From the NCBI RefSeq assembly GCF_000023445.1, contig NC_012881.1, positions 2,720,501 through 2,784,500 on the forward strand: 64,000 nucleotides of DNA. Reading direction: 5' to 3'. Position numbers and translations under genes: made by a program. Source of the DNA: Maridesulfovibrio salexigens DSM 2638 (GTDB lineage Bacteria > Desulfobacterota > Desulfovibrionia > Desulfovibrionales > Desulfovibrionaceae). The notes below the pieces were generated by a model. That model was not told where the DNA came from and made no database searches. It worked only from the letters and a program-made list of their open reading frames with translations. Below, in pieces: positions 15,857-24,825 of the stretch; the stretch's first letter is position 1; each line of letters starts with the position of its first letter.

Positions 15857-16465
15857 TCAGCAAATCCCGTTCATCTTACGCCACTTTTGCAGACAGGCCT
15901 GCACTTCCTCAAAAGTTTCGTCAGGATTTTTTCCAGCTGTATCCACAATACATTCGGCATTATTATCTTCCTGAAATTTAACATCCACCCCGATAACTTC
16001 GCCAAGGTCCTTGAATTCCTTTCCGGTACGCTGCCGCTCAAGAGCCTTTTCATACAAACCGGCCATAACCAGCCCCTGCTGCCGCCCGGATTCCCGTTTC
16101 ATGGCCATATTCACAGGGCAGCGCAAATATACTTCAGCAAAAAATTCTATTTTCTCACGGGCATCATTGCGCCAGCAAAGCTCGTGGGCGGAACCGTCCA
16201 GAATTACACATCGACCGGACTGCATGATTGAAAGAGCATCTTCCACAAATAAATTATAAGCACGCTGACGCTCGTCACAGGTATATTCAGGATTGGGGAT
16301 ATAAATTTTTCGCCGATCATCCATACAAAGAAGGACAACCTTAACTCCTTCTGCCCGCAACTTATCATACAATTTTCTAGCAATGGTACTCTTGCCGCAT
16401 GCAGGCAGGCCGGTAATCCAGATAGCCCAGTTTTTGTTAACGCATATACCTTTCGAATTGGACAT
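15857..16465 (-). CDS. adenylylsulfate-kinase-like P-loop kinase
   Basis: This protein of about 202 residues is an APS-kinase/gluconate-kinase-like P-loop enzyme. The Walker A motif GLPACGKST is at residues 19-27, followed by VLLCMDDRRKIY, a PEYTCDERQRAYN segment and ILDGSAHELCWRND. It lacks the exact DGDN motif of true CysC, so the phosphate acceptor may not be APS. The ATG at 16465 has GAGG about 9 bases upstream and lies inside the end of the kinase gene at 16437-17519 (29-base overlap), so the two are coupled. Confidence 0.7.
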   Translation of the reverse strand: MSNSKGICVNKNWAIWITGLPACGKSTIARKLYDKLRAEGVKVVLLCMDDRRKIYIPNPEYTCDERQRAYNLFVEDALSIMQSGRCVILDGSAHELCWRNDAREKIEFFAEVYLRCPVNMAMKRESGRQQGLVMAGLYEKALERQRTGKEFKDLGEVIGVDVKFQEDNNAECIVDTAGKNPDETFEEVQACLQKWRKMNGIC

Positions 16466-17519
16466 AATCGAAAACCTCATCCTCAAGGACATTTTCAATA
16501 AAACGCATCAACGCATCCCGCACTTCCTGCGGATGATCTGGATACCATACAGGCGAAGCAATGACCAACCCCCTGAACACGAAAAATGGGGCCATAACCT
16601 GTAGGACCTCCATATCTCCGGTCTTTTCAAGATAGGTTTCCATATAGGTCATGTATAGATTGCGCATCTTGCTGGAAAATTTACCATCAGAATAAAGGCC
16701 GAAAAGAATATAATTAGTTGCCATGCAACAAAGGTCCCCGGCAGGTTCGCCCCACTCACCCCGGCTGCGGTCGAGCACGCTGAAATCTTCCGGGCCGCCC
16801 ATGAGAACATTCCACGGATGAAAATCACCATGAACAGCACATAGACGGTGGGTATAATGAAAGAGCTTCCAGCGCCAATCAATCAACTTCTTCTCTAGAT
16901 TCACAAAACGGCTTTGAGAAAAAAACTCGCAAGGGTGTTTGAAAGCCTCATCAATCAATCCCATAATACATTCGCTAGACCCGATCAGATCGCGGATACG
17001 ACGCATGTACAAATGAGGATCATCTTTCTTTACTGAATGGATTTCCGCCAGCCACCCGGCTAGATCGGCAGCGCTTTGAACGTCCTGATCCGAGAAGTCC
17101 CCGTTACGGATGCGGTCAAGATCGTTAAAGTAATCATATCCCTGTAACTTCTCATTAAGGATAAAAAATTCCTGCGGTTCATTGAGGGGAAGCATCTCGC
17201 CACTACGACTGATATATCCGATTCCCATAGGTTTAACATGGCGCGGAAGACGTGCCGAGGTTTCATACTGAAACATGAGCACTGCCGCCCTGTCCCAATA
17301 GAACTGGTGCCCGTAATTATCCCCTTTCATGACTGAAATAACGGTTTCGCGCTCCTCGCCATCCACAGTGAAAAGCACCAGCAACGGTTTACCGTAGCCG
17401 AATTTCTTCATCCCCTGCTTATCGAGCGAACCGATATCCCCGTAATCCACAAGGACCGTGCCGGGGCCAAAAGCTTCTCTCAAGTAACCTTCAAGCATGG
17501 CAGCGGTTATTTCAATCAT
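16437..17519 (-). CDS. aminoglycoside-phosphotransferase-fold kinase of unknown substrate
   Basis: This 360-residue protein has the APH/choline-kinase fold in its second half. The catalytic loop VHGDFHPWNVL has His230, Asp232 and Asn237, and the metal Asp is Asp250 in VLDRSRGEW. Family members phosphorylate small hydroxyls such as sugars, choline or antibiotics; nothing points to drug resistance. It shares an overlapping two-gene operon with the APS-kinase-like gene, which suggests both act on one small molecule or surface sugar. The substrate is unknown. Confidence 0.75.
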   Translation of the reverse strand: MIEITAAMLEGYLREAFGPGTVLVDYGDIGSLDKQGMKKFGYGKPLLVLFTVDGEERETVISVMKGDNYGHQFYWDRAAVLMFQYETSARLPRHVKPMGIGYISRSGEMLPLNEPQEFFILNEKLQGYDYFNDLDRIRNGDFSDQDVQSAADLAGWLAEIHSVKKDDPHLYMRRIRDLIGSSECIMGLIDEAFKHPCEFFSQSRFVNLEKKLIDWRWKLFHYTHRLCAVHGDFHPWNVLMGGPEDFSVLDRSRGEWGEPAGDLCCMATNYILFGLYSDGKFSSKMRNLYMTYMETYLEKTGDMEVLQVMAPFFVFRGLVIASPVWYPDHPQEVRDALMRFIENVLEDEVFDYVQFERYMR

Positions 17520-17620
17520 GATGCATCCTCCGGGATTTTAATTCCTAGGATACAGGAACAGACAACTCACTTACAACTATTTTCGGCAAAAAAGAGGTCA
17601 AAGCACTTAGAATAAAAAAA

Positions 17621-17646
17621 CCGGAACCCTGCGAGCAGGATTCCGG
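17621..17646 (-). terminator. terminator of the PfkB kinase gene
   Basis: CCGGAACCCTGC pairs with GCAGGATTCCGG (one mismatch at the DNA level), followed on the minus strand by a T7 run. It lies just after the stop of the 17677-18609 gene. Confidence 0.8.
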
Positions 17647-17676
17647 CATAAGATCAGATTGCGTAAACTGGTAATT

Positions 17677-18609
17677 TTAAAGTTTACCGAAGTTATCTTC
17701 GTAACGTGCCCAGAACTCTTCTTCAGTATAAGAATGTTCCTGAGTACCGAGTTTCTCAACACAGTATACAGCACTGACAGCTCCTACATGGGCAGCTTCA
17801 ACAAGGTTTTTGCCCATAGCAAGGCCCTTGATCAGTCCGGCACGGAAAGCATCGCCTGCTCCGGTGGGATCTTCTACAACTTCAGCCTTAGCAGCGGGAA
17901 CTTTGGTTTCGCCGCCTTTTTCAACAACAAGACAACCCTGTTCGCCAAGAGTTACGATGATGGAATCACAAATTCCCATGAGTTCATCACGGGTCTTGCC
18001 TGTGGACTTCATGATCATTTCCAGTTCGTAGTCATTGGAAACAAGGATCTTGCAGCCGCTAATCATTTCCAGCAGCTGTTCACCGCTGAATGCGGGAATG
18101 TTCTGGCCCGGATCGTAGATGAAAGAGACACCTTTTTCACGGTAGACCTTGGGGAAATTCTGCATGTCATCAAGGTTGCCGGGAGAAACGATTGCCAGTG
18201 CATCCGCAGGATTCACAGCAGAAAAATCGTAATCGCAACCGTATTTCATAGCACCGGGGTTGAATCCGGTGATCTGGTTGTCGGATTTATCGGTAGTGAT
18301 ATAAGCTCCGGCGGTGAATTCGCTATCTATACGCTTAATGCCTTCACGGGTAATTTTGTTATCATCAAGCCATTTTTCATAGCCGTCAAAATCTTTACCG
18401 CCTGTACCGAGGATTACGGGTTTCTCATCGAGCATGGAGAGAGCGTAAGCTATGTTTCCGGCTGTTCCGCCGAAGCGTTCATCGAGGCCGTCCACAAGAA
18501 AGCACACATTAAGCATGTGAATTTTATCGGGCAGGATATGATCGGCAAAACTACCGGGAAAACTCATAATTCTGTCATAGGCCAAAGAACCGGAAACCAA
18601 TATCTGCAT
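17677..18609 (-). CDS. PfkB-family carbohydrate (adenosine-like) kinase
   Basis: This 310-residue ribokinase-family protein has the N-terminal FGGTAGNIAYALSML substrate motif at about residues 46-60. The C-terminal catalytic signature DPTGAGDAFRAGL near residues 253-265 carries the base Asp. VTLGEQGCLV precedes it. The sequence looks most like the adenosine/sugar kinase branch found in Desulfovibrio and archaea, but the substrate is not settled by sequence. AAGGAG about 8 bases upstream supports the ATG at 18609. It is monocistronic. Confidence 0.88.
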   Translation of the reverse strand: MQILVSGSLAYDRIMSFPGSFADHILPDKIHMLNVCFLVDGLDERFGGTAGNIAYALSMLDEKPVILGTGGKDFDGYEKWLDDNKITREGIKRIDSEFTAGAYITTDKSDNQITGFNPGAMKYGCDYDFSAVNPADALAIVSPGNLDDMQNFPKVYREKGVSFIYDPGQNIPAFSGEQLLEMISGCKILVSNDYELEMIMKSTGKTRDELMGICDSIIVTLGEQGCLVVEKGGETKVPAAKAEVVEDPTGAGDAFRAGLIKGLAMGKNLVEAAHVGAVSAVYCVEKLGTQEHSYTEEEFWARYEDNFGKL

Positions 18610-18650
18610 TTGTTTGAACTCCTTAAATGTGATTCGAGCAAGAAATAAAT

Positions 18651-18691
18651 AAGCATACTCCCACTCGCTTTGCGCGGATGAGAGTATGCTT
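18651..18691. terminator. hairpin between cutA and the PfkB gene
   Basis: AAGCATACTC pairs with GAGTATGCTT across a 21-base spacer that can form further structure. It follows the cutA stop on the minus strand and is the likely end of the cytochrome-cutA transcript. Confidence 0.65.
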
Positions 18692-18718
18692 TCTTTAATG
18701 GTAAAGTCAATAAACAGG

Positions 18719-19033
18719 CTAGCCGGTATGGCTTTTTACCCATTCAAAGAACTCTTCATTACCCTGCTTTGCCTCCATAGCAACAATTGCAGGACAATCA
18801 TAGCTATGGAGGTTCTTTACCGTCTGGATCAATTTCTCAACCAGTTCAGGTGTTGTCTTGGCGAGAAGGACTGTTTCCTCGGAATGCTCAAGCTTCCCCT
18901 CCCACCAATACATGGATTCCATCTTCTCAAAGATATTCACACATGCAGCCAGATGACGCATGACCAGCTCTCCACCGATCTCACGCGCCTCTTCAACGTC
19001 CCCAGTGGTTATATAAACCATCATTACGGACAT
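18719..19033 (-). CDS. cutA: divalent-cation tolerance protein CutA
   Basis: This 104-residue protein is a CutA1 homologue, a trimeric ferredoxin-like protein of the GlnB-like fold. Features seen are VYITTGDVEEAREIGGELV, CVNIFEKMESMYWWEGKLEH and ETVLLAKTT, with the C-terminal YDCPAIVAMEAKQGNEEFFEWV. Its role in metal tolerance is reported but its mechanism is unclear. It starts 9 bases after the small cytochrome gene stop, so they form one transcript. Confidence 0.93.
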   Translation of the reverse strand: MSVMMVYITTGDVEEAREIGGELVMRHLAACVNIFEKMESMYWWEGKLEHSEETVLLAKTTPELVEKLIQTVKNLHSYDCPAIVAMEAKQGNEEFFEWVKSHTG

Positions 19034-19042
19034 AAAGCCCTC

Positions 19043-19330
19043 CTACTTACAGACAGGACTCTCACCGGGCTTGGCGTTTGCAAGGTAATTACTGATTGCA
19101 TCCAGTTCATCGGCAGTAATAGTCATGCCCATATCAGCCATGCGCTGGTTGGTTTTTTCCCATGCAGCCAGATCTTTTTTACCCAAGCCGCGACAAACGC
19201 GCTTCAAGCTATGACAAGATGTACACTTGGTAAGAACAAGGCTGGAACCATCTGCAGCACCGGAAGTGGAAAGTCCTAAACCGGAGATGGTAAACAGAGC
19301 CGCAACTATCAAACTTAATGCTAATTTCAT
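19043..19330 (-). CDS. small periplasmic monohaem c-type cytochrome
   Basis: This 95-residue protein has a signal peptide (KLALSLIVAALFTISGLGL) and one haem-c site CTSCH at residues 36-40. A likely axial Met lies in MADMGMTI. The ATG at 19330 is chosen because GGAGG lies 8 bases upstream; a GTG at 19345 would overlap that site. It is a cytochrome c553-like electron carrier, with partner unknown, and is cotranscribed with cutA. Confidence 0.85.
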   Translation of the reverse strand: MKLALSLIVAALFTISGLGLSTSGAADGSSLVLTKCTSCHSLKRVCRGLGKKDLAAWEKTNQRMADMGMTITADELDAISNYLANAKPGESPVCK

Positions 19331-19463
19331 ATTCAATTCCTCCACTTTGGATTTGTATTAGATGATACATGAATTGACATGAACGGCAACATTTATCACC
19401 ATCATGGACATATATTCGATGATTGTAAGTTAGACCAAGAAATGATAGCCCACAGCAGACATT

Positions 19464-20126
19464 ATGAAAATGAAAAGCCCAGATAAAAAAACTCTGCAAA
19501 GAGCAACCATAATCTATGACCGTCTGATTAAAAGGTATCCGAACCCGGAGCCGGAATTAGATTGGAATAATGCATGGGAACTGATGGTTGCCACGGCCCT
19601 TGCCGCACAGTGTACGGATGTGAGGGTCAACAAGGTTACCCCGGAACTTTTCAAACGCTGGCCCGGTCCCGCCGAAATGATCAAGGCGGATATCGCGGAC
19701 ATCGAAGAAGTAATCCGCTCCACCGGACTTTTCCGCAATAAGGCGAAAAATCTGAAAGGTGCGGCGGAAGTTGTCATGAATGAGTTCGGCGGTGAAATGC
19801 CACGGACCATGAAAGATATGATCAAGCTTCCCGGAGTAGCCCGCAAAACCGCCAATATTGTGCTGTCCAACGCCATGGATATTCACGAAGGCGTGGCAGT
19901 TGATACCCATGTAAAAAGGCTTTCATTCAGGATGGGCTTAACCGAAAGCACCAACCCAAATGTAATTGAAAAAGACCTGATGCCGCTTTTCAAGCGCGAG
20001 AACTGGGGCGACGCCAACCATGTTCTTGTCCTTTATGGCCGTGAAATATGCTCGGCCAGAAGCCCTAAATGCGACATTTGCGAACTTAACGATATCTGTC
20101 CGAAAAACGGAATTGAGAAAAAATAA
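19464..20126 (+). CDS. nth: endonuclease III
   Basis: This 220-residue DNA glycosylase/AP-lyase removes oxidised pyrimidines in base-excision repair. The helix-hairpin-helix [16 protein letters not shown] holds the catalytic Lys, and [14 protein letters not shown] the catalytic Asp. The C-terminal 4Fe-4S cluster is the [17 protein letters not shown] set (C-x6-C-x2-C-x5-C). It overlaps tgt by one base (TAATG). Confidence 0.96.
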   Translation: MKMKSPDKKTLQRATIIYDRLIKRYPNPEPELDWNNAWELMVATALAAQCTDVRVNKVTPELFKRWPGPAEMIKADIADIEEVIRSTGLFRNKAKNLKGAAEVVMNEFGGEMPRTMKDMIKLPGVARKTANIVLSNAMDIHEGVAVDTHVKRLSFRMGLTESTNPNVIEKDLMPLFKRENWGDANHVLVLYGREICSARSPKCDICELNDICPKNGIEKK

Positions 20127-21262
20127 TGAGCGAAGAGAAAAAGAAACCCGGTACCTTTACCGTACATGCAACCGACGGCCACGCGCGCCGCGGAACCCTT
20201 GTCACCGCACACGGTGAAATCCAGACCCCGGTCTACATGCCCGTTGGCACCCAGGGTGCTGTTAAGGGTGTTTCCCCACGTGATCTGAAAGAAATCAACT
20301 CCCAGATCATCCTCGGAAACACCTACCACCTCTACCTGCGTCCCGGTGACGAGCTCGTTGCCCGCCGTGGCGGTCTGCACAAATTCGCCAACTGGGATAA
20401 ACCCATCCTCACCGATAGCGGAGGATTTCAGGTCTTCAGCCTTGAGTCCATCCGTAAGATCACCGAGCAGGGTGTAGAATTTCGTTCCTATCTTGACGGA
20501 TCAAAACATTTCTTTTCCCCGGAAAAAGTCATTTCCATCCAGAACAATATCGGCTCCGATATCATGATGGTGCTGGATGAATGTGTAGGTTACGGACATG
20601 ACCGCGACTACACAGCAAAATCCCTTGAAATGACCACCCGCTGGGCCAAACGTTGCCGTGATGCATACCCCGTAGGTTCCGGCGATCAGCTCATGTTCGG
20701 TATTGTTCAGGGCGGCTTCCACAAAGACCTGCGTGAAGTATCCCTTGAGCAGCTCCGCGAGATTCCCTTCGAAGGTTTCGCCATCGGCGGCCTGAGTGTA
20801 GGTGAACCCATCCCGGACATGTACGACATCCTGCAGCACATCGGCCCCAAACTGCCTGAAGAAAAACCCCGCTACCTCATGGGCGTGGGAACTCCGCTGG
20901 ACATCCTTGAAGGTATTGCCAACGGCGTGGACATGTTCGACTGCGTGCTGCCCACAAGAAACGCACGGAACGGAACCCTGTACACCAGCCTCGGCAAGGT
21001 CAACATCAAGCGTGCGCAGTATCGCGAAGATGACTCCCCTCTGGACCCGAACTGTGACTGCTACACCTGCCGCACATTCAGCAAGGCTTACCTGCGCCAC
21101 CTGTACACAGCCAAGGAACTGCTTTCCTACCAGCTGAACTCGATCCATAACCTGCGCTTCTTCCTCAAACTGACCGAAGAAGCACGGGATGCCATTGAAA
21201 AAGGCACTTTCGCTGACCTGCGCAAAAAATACGAAGCGGTTTACGAATCGCCAGTTAAATAA
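20126..21262 (+). CDS. tgt: tRNA-guanine transglycosylase
   Basis: This 378-residue enzyme swaps guanine-34 for preQ1 in tRNAs with GUN anticodons, including the tRNA-Asn genes in this window. Seen are [22 protein letters not shown] with the substrate-binding Asp, [14 protein letters not shown], and [11 protein letters not shown] with the catalytic Asp just before. The zinc site [17 protein letters not shown] is near residue 310. It overlaps both neighbours by one base, so nth-tgt-ydcF is a tight operon. Confidence 0.97.
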   Translation: MSEEKKKPGTFTVHATDGHARRGTLVTAHGEIQTPVYMPVGTQGAVKGVSPRDLKEINSQIILGNTYHLYLRPGDELVARRGGLHKFANWDKPILTDSGGFQVFSLESIRKITEQGVEFRSYLDGSKHFFSPEKVISIQNNIGSDIMMVLDECVGYGHDRDYTAKSLEMTTRWAKRCRDAYPVGSGDQLMFGIVQGGFHKDLREVSLEQLREIPFEGFAIGGLSVGEPIPDMYDILQHIGPKLPEEKPRYLMGVGTPLDILEGIANGVDMFDCVLPTRNARNGTLYTSLGKVNIKRAQYREDDSPLDPNCDCYTCRTFSKAYLRHLYTAKELLSYQLNSIHNLRFFLKLTEEARDAIEKGTFADLRKKYEAVYESPVK

Positions 21263-21906
21263 TGAAAATTATCAGACCATTATTAACGCTGATTGGAGCA
21301 CTGACCGTTGCCGGAATACTGGCGGCGGCAGTGCTTTTTTTCTTTGCCCCGGTTCTGCTTCAACAGGAGGATGAGCTTGAAAAAGCTGATGCCATCGTAG
21401 TTTTAGGAGGACATTACTACCGTCCGCTCTACGCTGCTGATCTCTATAATAAAGGCTATGCACCTCGTATTTTAGCCAGCAAACCGGTAATTACACCGGA
21501 AATTGAAGCTGTGCGCGATCTGGACATACATTTCCCCTACCAATGGGAAGTATTTAGGGATGTGCTGCTGAAAAAAGATGTGCCGGCAGAAAGAATTGAA
21601 TTTTTCGGCAAAGCTAACATCAGCACCCTTGATGAAGCGGAAAAACTGAGAGACAAACTCACTCCGCAAATAAAATCTATAATACTCGTGACCTCGCCCA
21701 TGCACACTCGGCGTGCCGGAATCATCTTCAGGGAGATTCTACCACCGAACGTAAAGATCATTGTGGTCGGCACTCCCTACGAAGTCACCCCAGAGAGGTG
21801 GTGGACCAATTTCCGGGCTGCACCATTTGTTGTTCTGGAAGTAGCCAAAACACTCTATTACGAATTTGGAGGAGCTTTCAGAAGCTCGGAATCAACTACC
21901 AATTAA
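21262..21906 (+). CDS. YdcF/ElyC-family DUF218 membrane protein
   Basis: This 214-residue protein has an N-terminal membrane helix (LLTLIGALTVAGILAAAVLFFFA) and a DUF218 domain. Motifs seen are KADAIVVLGGHYYRPLYAADLY and ILVTSPMHTRRAGIIFREI. Family members such as SanA and ElyC affect envelope integrity, with no agreed reaction. The ATG overlaps the tgt stop, and a terminator follows at once. Confidence 0.85.
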   Translation: MKIIRPLLTLIGALTVAGILAAAVLFFFAPVLLQQEDELEKADAIVVLGGHYYRPLYAADLYNKGYAPRILASKPVITPEIEAVRDLDIHFPYQWEVFRDVLLKKDVPAERIEFFGKANISTLDEAEKLRDKLTPQIKSIILVTSPMHTRRAGIIFREILPPNVKIIVVGTPYEVTPERWWTNFRAAPFVVLEVAKTLYYEFGGAFRSSESTTN

Positions 21907-21910
21907 AAAG

Positions 21911-21945
21911 AAAAAAGACCTTCCGGATACCGGAAGGTCTTTTTT
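21911..21945. terminator. bidirectional terminator between ydcF and cooC
   Basis: AAAAAAGACCTTCCGG and CCGGAAGGTCTTTTTT form a perfect 16-bp stem with a 3-base loop. It serves the plus-strand nth operon and the minus-strand coo operon, which converge here. Confidence 0.92.
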
Positions 21946-21949
21946 CTTT

Positions 21950-22744
21950 TTATGCTTTAGTCATTTTCTGCAATGTGCTGACTATCTTTTCCATTATCGC
22001 ATCAATCTCAACAGACTCCGGCAGATTGAGAACGTTACCATCTGACATCTGGCGTTCCACCAAACCGGGCAGTTGCGGCATGGTGAAACTATTCTGCGGC
22101 AGATGATCCAGCTTGGGAGGCTCTCCGCCCAAATAGCGATTGATAACCAGCACCTGATTATCCAGCCCCAACTCCGAAGCCATACGGCCCACCTCTGAAG
22201 CTGTCTGAAAACTGCGTATGGAAGGCTCACTGACAACCACTAATCCGTCAACGTGCATGGCTGTCCCCCTGCCGAGATGCTCTACCCCGGCTTCAAGATC
22301 AACCAGAACGCAATCATCACTGTCCATCACGATATGGGCCAGCAGTGCTTTGAGCAGGGCATTAGCATCACAGGCACAACCGCCCCCGGCGTTGGAAAGT
22401 CCGCCCATTACCAGCAGCCTTTTCTTACCCGGATCAACACCGGGGAAAGGCTCTTCATGAAGCGGAAGTTCCACCGCAAGCTCTTCCGGCAGATCACCTA
22501 CTTCCGGGTTTAGGTTGAGAAAACCTTCCTCATGTATCCGATCTCTGACCAGGTCAGTTCTTGAAGACACAGAAACTGGAAGTACCCCGGCATCCAAGCC
22601 GGAAGACTGCCCAAGCGACAGGGCCGTGTCTGCATCGATCATCCAGACGTTCTGTCCACTTCGGGCCATCCAGTCTGCCATCCACGAGGTGATGGAAGTC
22701 TTGCCTACACCGCCCTTGCCTGCAAATGCCAGCTTCATACTCAA
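21950..22744 (-). CDS. cooC: CODH nickel-insertion ATPase CooC
   Basis: This 264-residue MinD/SIMIBI ATPase helps load nickel into CooS. The deviant Walker A GKGGVGKTS is at residues 9-17. A C-x-C pair (Cys123, Cys125 in GGGCACD) matches the metal-binding dimer motif of CooC. VLVDLEAGVEHLGRG is the Walker B region. It starts 5 bases after cooS stops, in one operon. Confidence 0.93.
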   Translation of the reverse strand: MSMKLAFAGKGGVGKTSITSWMADWMARSGQNVWMIDADTALSLGQSSGLDAGVLPVSVSSRTDLVRDRIHEEGFLNLNPEVGDLPEELAVELPLHEEPFPGVDPGKKRLLVMGGLSNAGGGCACDANALLKALLAHIVMDSDDCVLVDLEAGVEHLGRGTAMHVDGLVVVSEPSIRSFQTASEVGRMASELGLDNQVLVINRYLGGEPPKLDHLPQNSFTMPQLPGLVERQMSDGNVLNLPESVEIDAIMEKIVSTLQKMTKA

Positions 22745-22749
22745 CTCCC

Positions 22750-24627
22750 CTACTCGCTTAGACCAAGACCTATACGTTTAGCCTTGATCCTTTCATCGAA
22801 GAGTTCGGCAGCCTTAACCGGATCAGGTTCAATAACAAATGAAGCACCGACCAGATCTTCAAGTCCGGAAACAGCTATGTTGGTCACAGTTTCGGAACCA
22901 AGAATATTCGGCGGATGTCCGAGGTGGGTGTAAATCCCACTGGCTACGGCATAAAGGCCGATTGCTGCGGCTTTTTCCGAATACCACTCAGGAGAGGATG
23001 CTCCAACCGGCAAGTCACTGATGTCTACATTCAAAGCATCAGCCAGTGCTGCACAAAGTTGCAGGATGCGGGCATTATCCACACAGGACCCGTAATGCAG
23101 AACAGGCGGAATTCCCAAAGCGCCGCAGACCTTCTTGATTCCCGGTCCGGCCATTTCAATGGCATCGGGAACCAGCAGTCCGGCTTTACCTGCTGCGGTA
23201 GTTACGCATCCGGTAACCAGAACAAGAATATCTTTCTTGATCAATTCCTTGGCGAGCCCCACATTCATGGAATCCTGCTGGAACTTAGGGTTGTTACAAC
23301 CGACAATTCCAACAGCACCACGAATATCCCCGGCAGCAATAGCCTGAACCAGCGGATCAAGGGAACCGCCCAGTGCGGAGATAACGGCCTCGTTGGAAAA
23401 TCCGGTCATGATTTCCACAGGCTCACAAGGAATATCCACACGGGAAGCATCACGTTCAGAATATGCTTTAACAGCCAGACGCACTATTTCAGTCGCCTGC
23501 TCGTAAGCATTATGCGGATGAATATCAAAATGAGTGGCCCCGGTAAAACGGGCCTTAGCTGCGGTGTCGATAAATCTGGTGTGGTAGCAGCTGGAAATCT
23601 GCACAAGACTGGGCATGATGCACTGATAATCAACTACCACAGCCTCAACCGCTCCGGTCAGGATTGCCAGCTCGGTCATAAGGTGGTTCCCCGCCATGGG
23701 AATGCCTTTACGCATGAGCAATTCGTTACCGGTACAACAAAGACCTGCGATGTTGATTCCGGCTGCTCCGGCGGCCTTTGCTTCGGCAACAATTTCAGGA
23801 TCACGGGAAGCGGCCAGAATCATCTCGGAAACAACGGGATTGTGTCCGTGTACAAGAATATTAACTTTGTCTTCTTTGATAACGCCAAGGTTGGCCTGCG
23901 ACATGGAAGGGGTCGGGGTTCCGAAAATAACATCTGAAAGCTCGGTACCGATCATGGAGCCGCCCCAGCCGTCAGCAAGTGAAGTCCGGGCTGCATGGAG
24001 AAGGGTGTTAGGCGCGTCATTATCACAGCCCATATGGGTACGATGCATCATTTCGGCAATTTCACGGTCAACACCGCGCGGGACCATACCCAGCTTGGTC
24101 CAGATGTCCTTACGCTTCTGGGGAACGCGGGAAAGAAAAGAAACTTCTTTTTTGCGACTGCCGAAATCACCAAAGAAACATTCCATTGCATCGCGGGCAA
24201 TGTCCTTGATATCGCGCCCTTCAGTTTCAATACCTACTTCAGCGGAAATACGGCGCAGTTTATCTTCGTCAGTAATTTTATAATCTTTGGTTTCACCCTC
24301 GACAATCGCTTCAAGCACCTCAATCAAATCGCGTCCATGATCAGAATGGCCTGCTGCACCGCCAGCCACAAAACGACCGAAGTTCCTTGCAACCACAACA
24401 TCCGCATCAGCGCCGCATACACCGCGCGGAGATTTGGGGGTAATTTTACACGGCCCCATGGTACAGATACGGCAACTGGTACCAAGTTCGCAAAATTTGC
24501 AATGCGGAGTCTGCTTTTGCAGCCTCTCATGCACTGTTTCAATACCCTCTGCACGCGCTTTGTTAATCATCGCACGGGCATCTTCCCAAATTGTCAGTTC
24601 TTCAGCCGGACGGGGGTCTTTCGCCAT
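22750..24627 (-). CDS. cooS: anaerobic Ni,Fe carbon-monoxide dehydrogenase, catalytic subunit
   Basis: This 625-residue enzyme oxidises CO to CO2 at a NiFeS cluster. The N-terminal cluster cysteines are Cys43, Cys46, Cys52, Cys55 and Cys60 (CKFCELGTSCRICTMGPC), with Cys71 next. C-cluster ligands are expected in GLCCTGNELLMRKG, IVGCNNPKFQQD, VTGCVTTAAGKAG and HYGSCVDNARI. The length suits the bacterial CooS type rather than the acetyl-CoA-synthase partner. No CODH-linked hydrogenase or ferredoxin gene is adjacent. Confidence 0.97.
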   Translation of the reverse strand: MAKDPRPAEELTIWEDARAMINKARAEGIETVHERLQKQTPHCKFCELGTSCRICTMGPCKITPKSPRGVCGADADVVVARNFGRFVAGGAAGHSDHGRDLIEVLEAIVEGETKDYKITDEDKLRRISAEVGIETEGRDIKDIARDAMECFFGDFGSRKKEVSFLSRVPQKRKDIWTKLGMVPRGVDREIAEMMHRTHMGCDNDAPNTLLHAARTSLADGWGGSMIGTELSDVIFGTPTPSMSQANLGVIKEDKVNILVHGHNPVVSEMILAASRDPEIVAEAKAAGAAGINIAGLCCTGNELLMRKGIPMAGNHLMTELAILTGAVEAVVVDYQCIMPSLVQISSCYHTRFIDTAAKARFTGATHFDIHPHNAYEQATEIVRLAVKAYSERDASRVDIPCEPVEIMTGFSNEAVISALGGSLDPLVQAIAAGDIRGAVGIVGCNNPKFQQDSMNVGLAKELIKKDILVLVTGCVTTAAGKAGLLVPDAIEMAGPGIKKVCGALGIPPVLHYGSCVDNARILQLCAALADALNVDISDLPVGASSPEWYSEKAAAIGLYAVASGIYTHLGHPPNILGSETVTNIAVSGLEDLVGASFVIEPDPVKAAELFDERIKAKRIGLGLSE

Positions 24628-24716
24628 TAACCTATCCTCCCTGTTTTTCCGAAATCATAAAAGATAACTTCCGGTTCATTCCTATTACTCTAACGTAACA
24701 AGTCGGACGCAATATG

Positions 24717-24736
24717 TTTGTCGGGTACCCGACAAA
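24717..24736. promoter_or_regulatory. probable CooA operator upstream of cooS
   Basis: A perfect 20-base palindrome with core TGTCGGGTACCCGACA lies in the 198-base gap between cooA and cooS, about 90 bases before the cooS ATG. It keeps the TGTC/GACA ends of CRP-family CooA sites. The position and the adjacent cooA support it; binding is unproven. Confidence 0.75.
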
Positions 24737-24825
24737 AGAAGTATATTTTTGATATTCGATAAACTTCACTGCCTGCAATCAGTATATCCCCCTGAGAATC
24801 GCATACTTTTTAATATAGAAACAGG

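Noticed and set aside
16437-17519. Aminoglycoside resistance gene
   Set aside because: Only the general APH kinase fold is seen; sequence outside the catalytic loop does not match resistance enzymes and the neighbour suggests metabolism.
17659-18648. A 329-codon open frame antisense to the PfkB kinase
   Set aside because: Complete overlap with a gene that has the DPTGAGDAF signature; no ribosome site.
22915-23937. A 340-codon open frame antisense to cooS
   Set aside because: It is the shadow of cooS; composition is atypical and no motif is seen.
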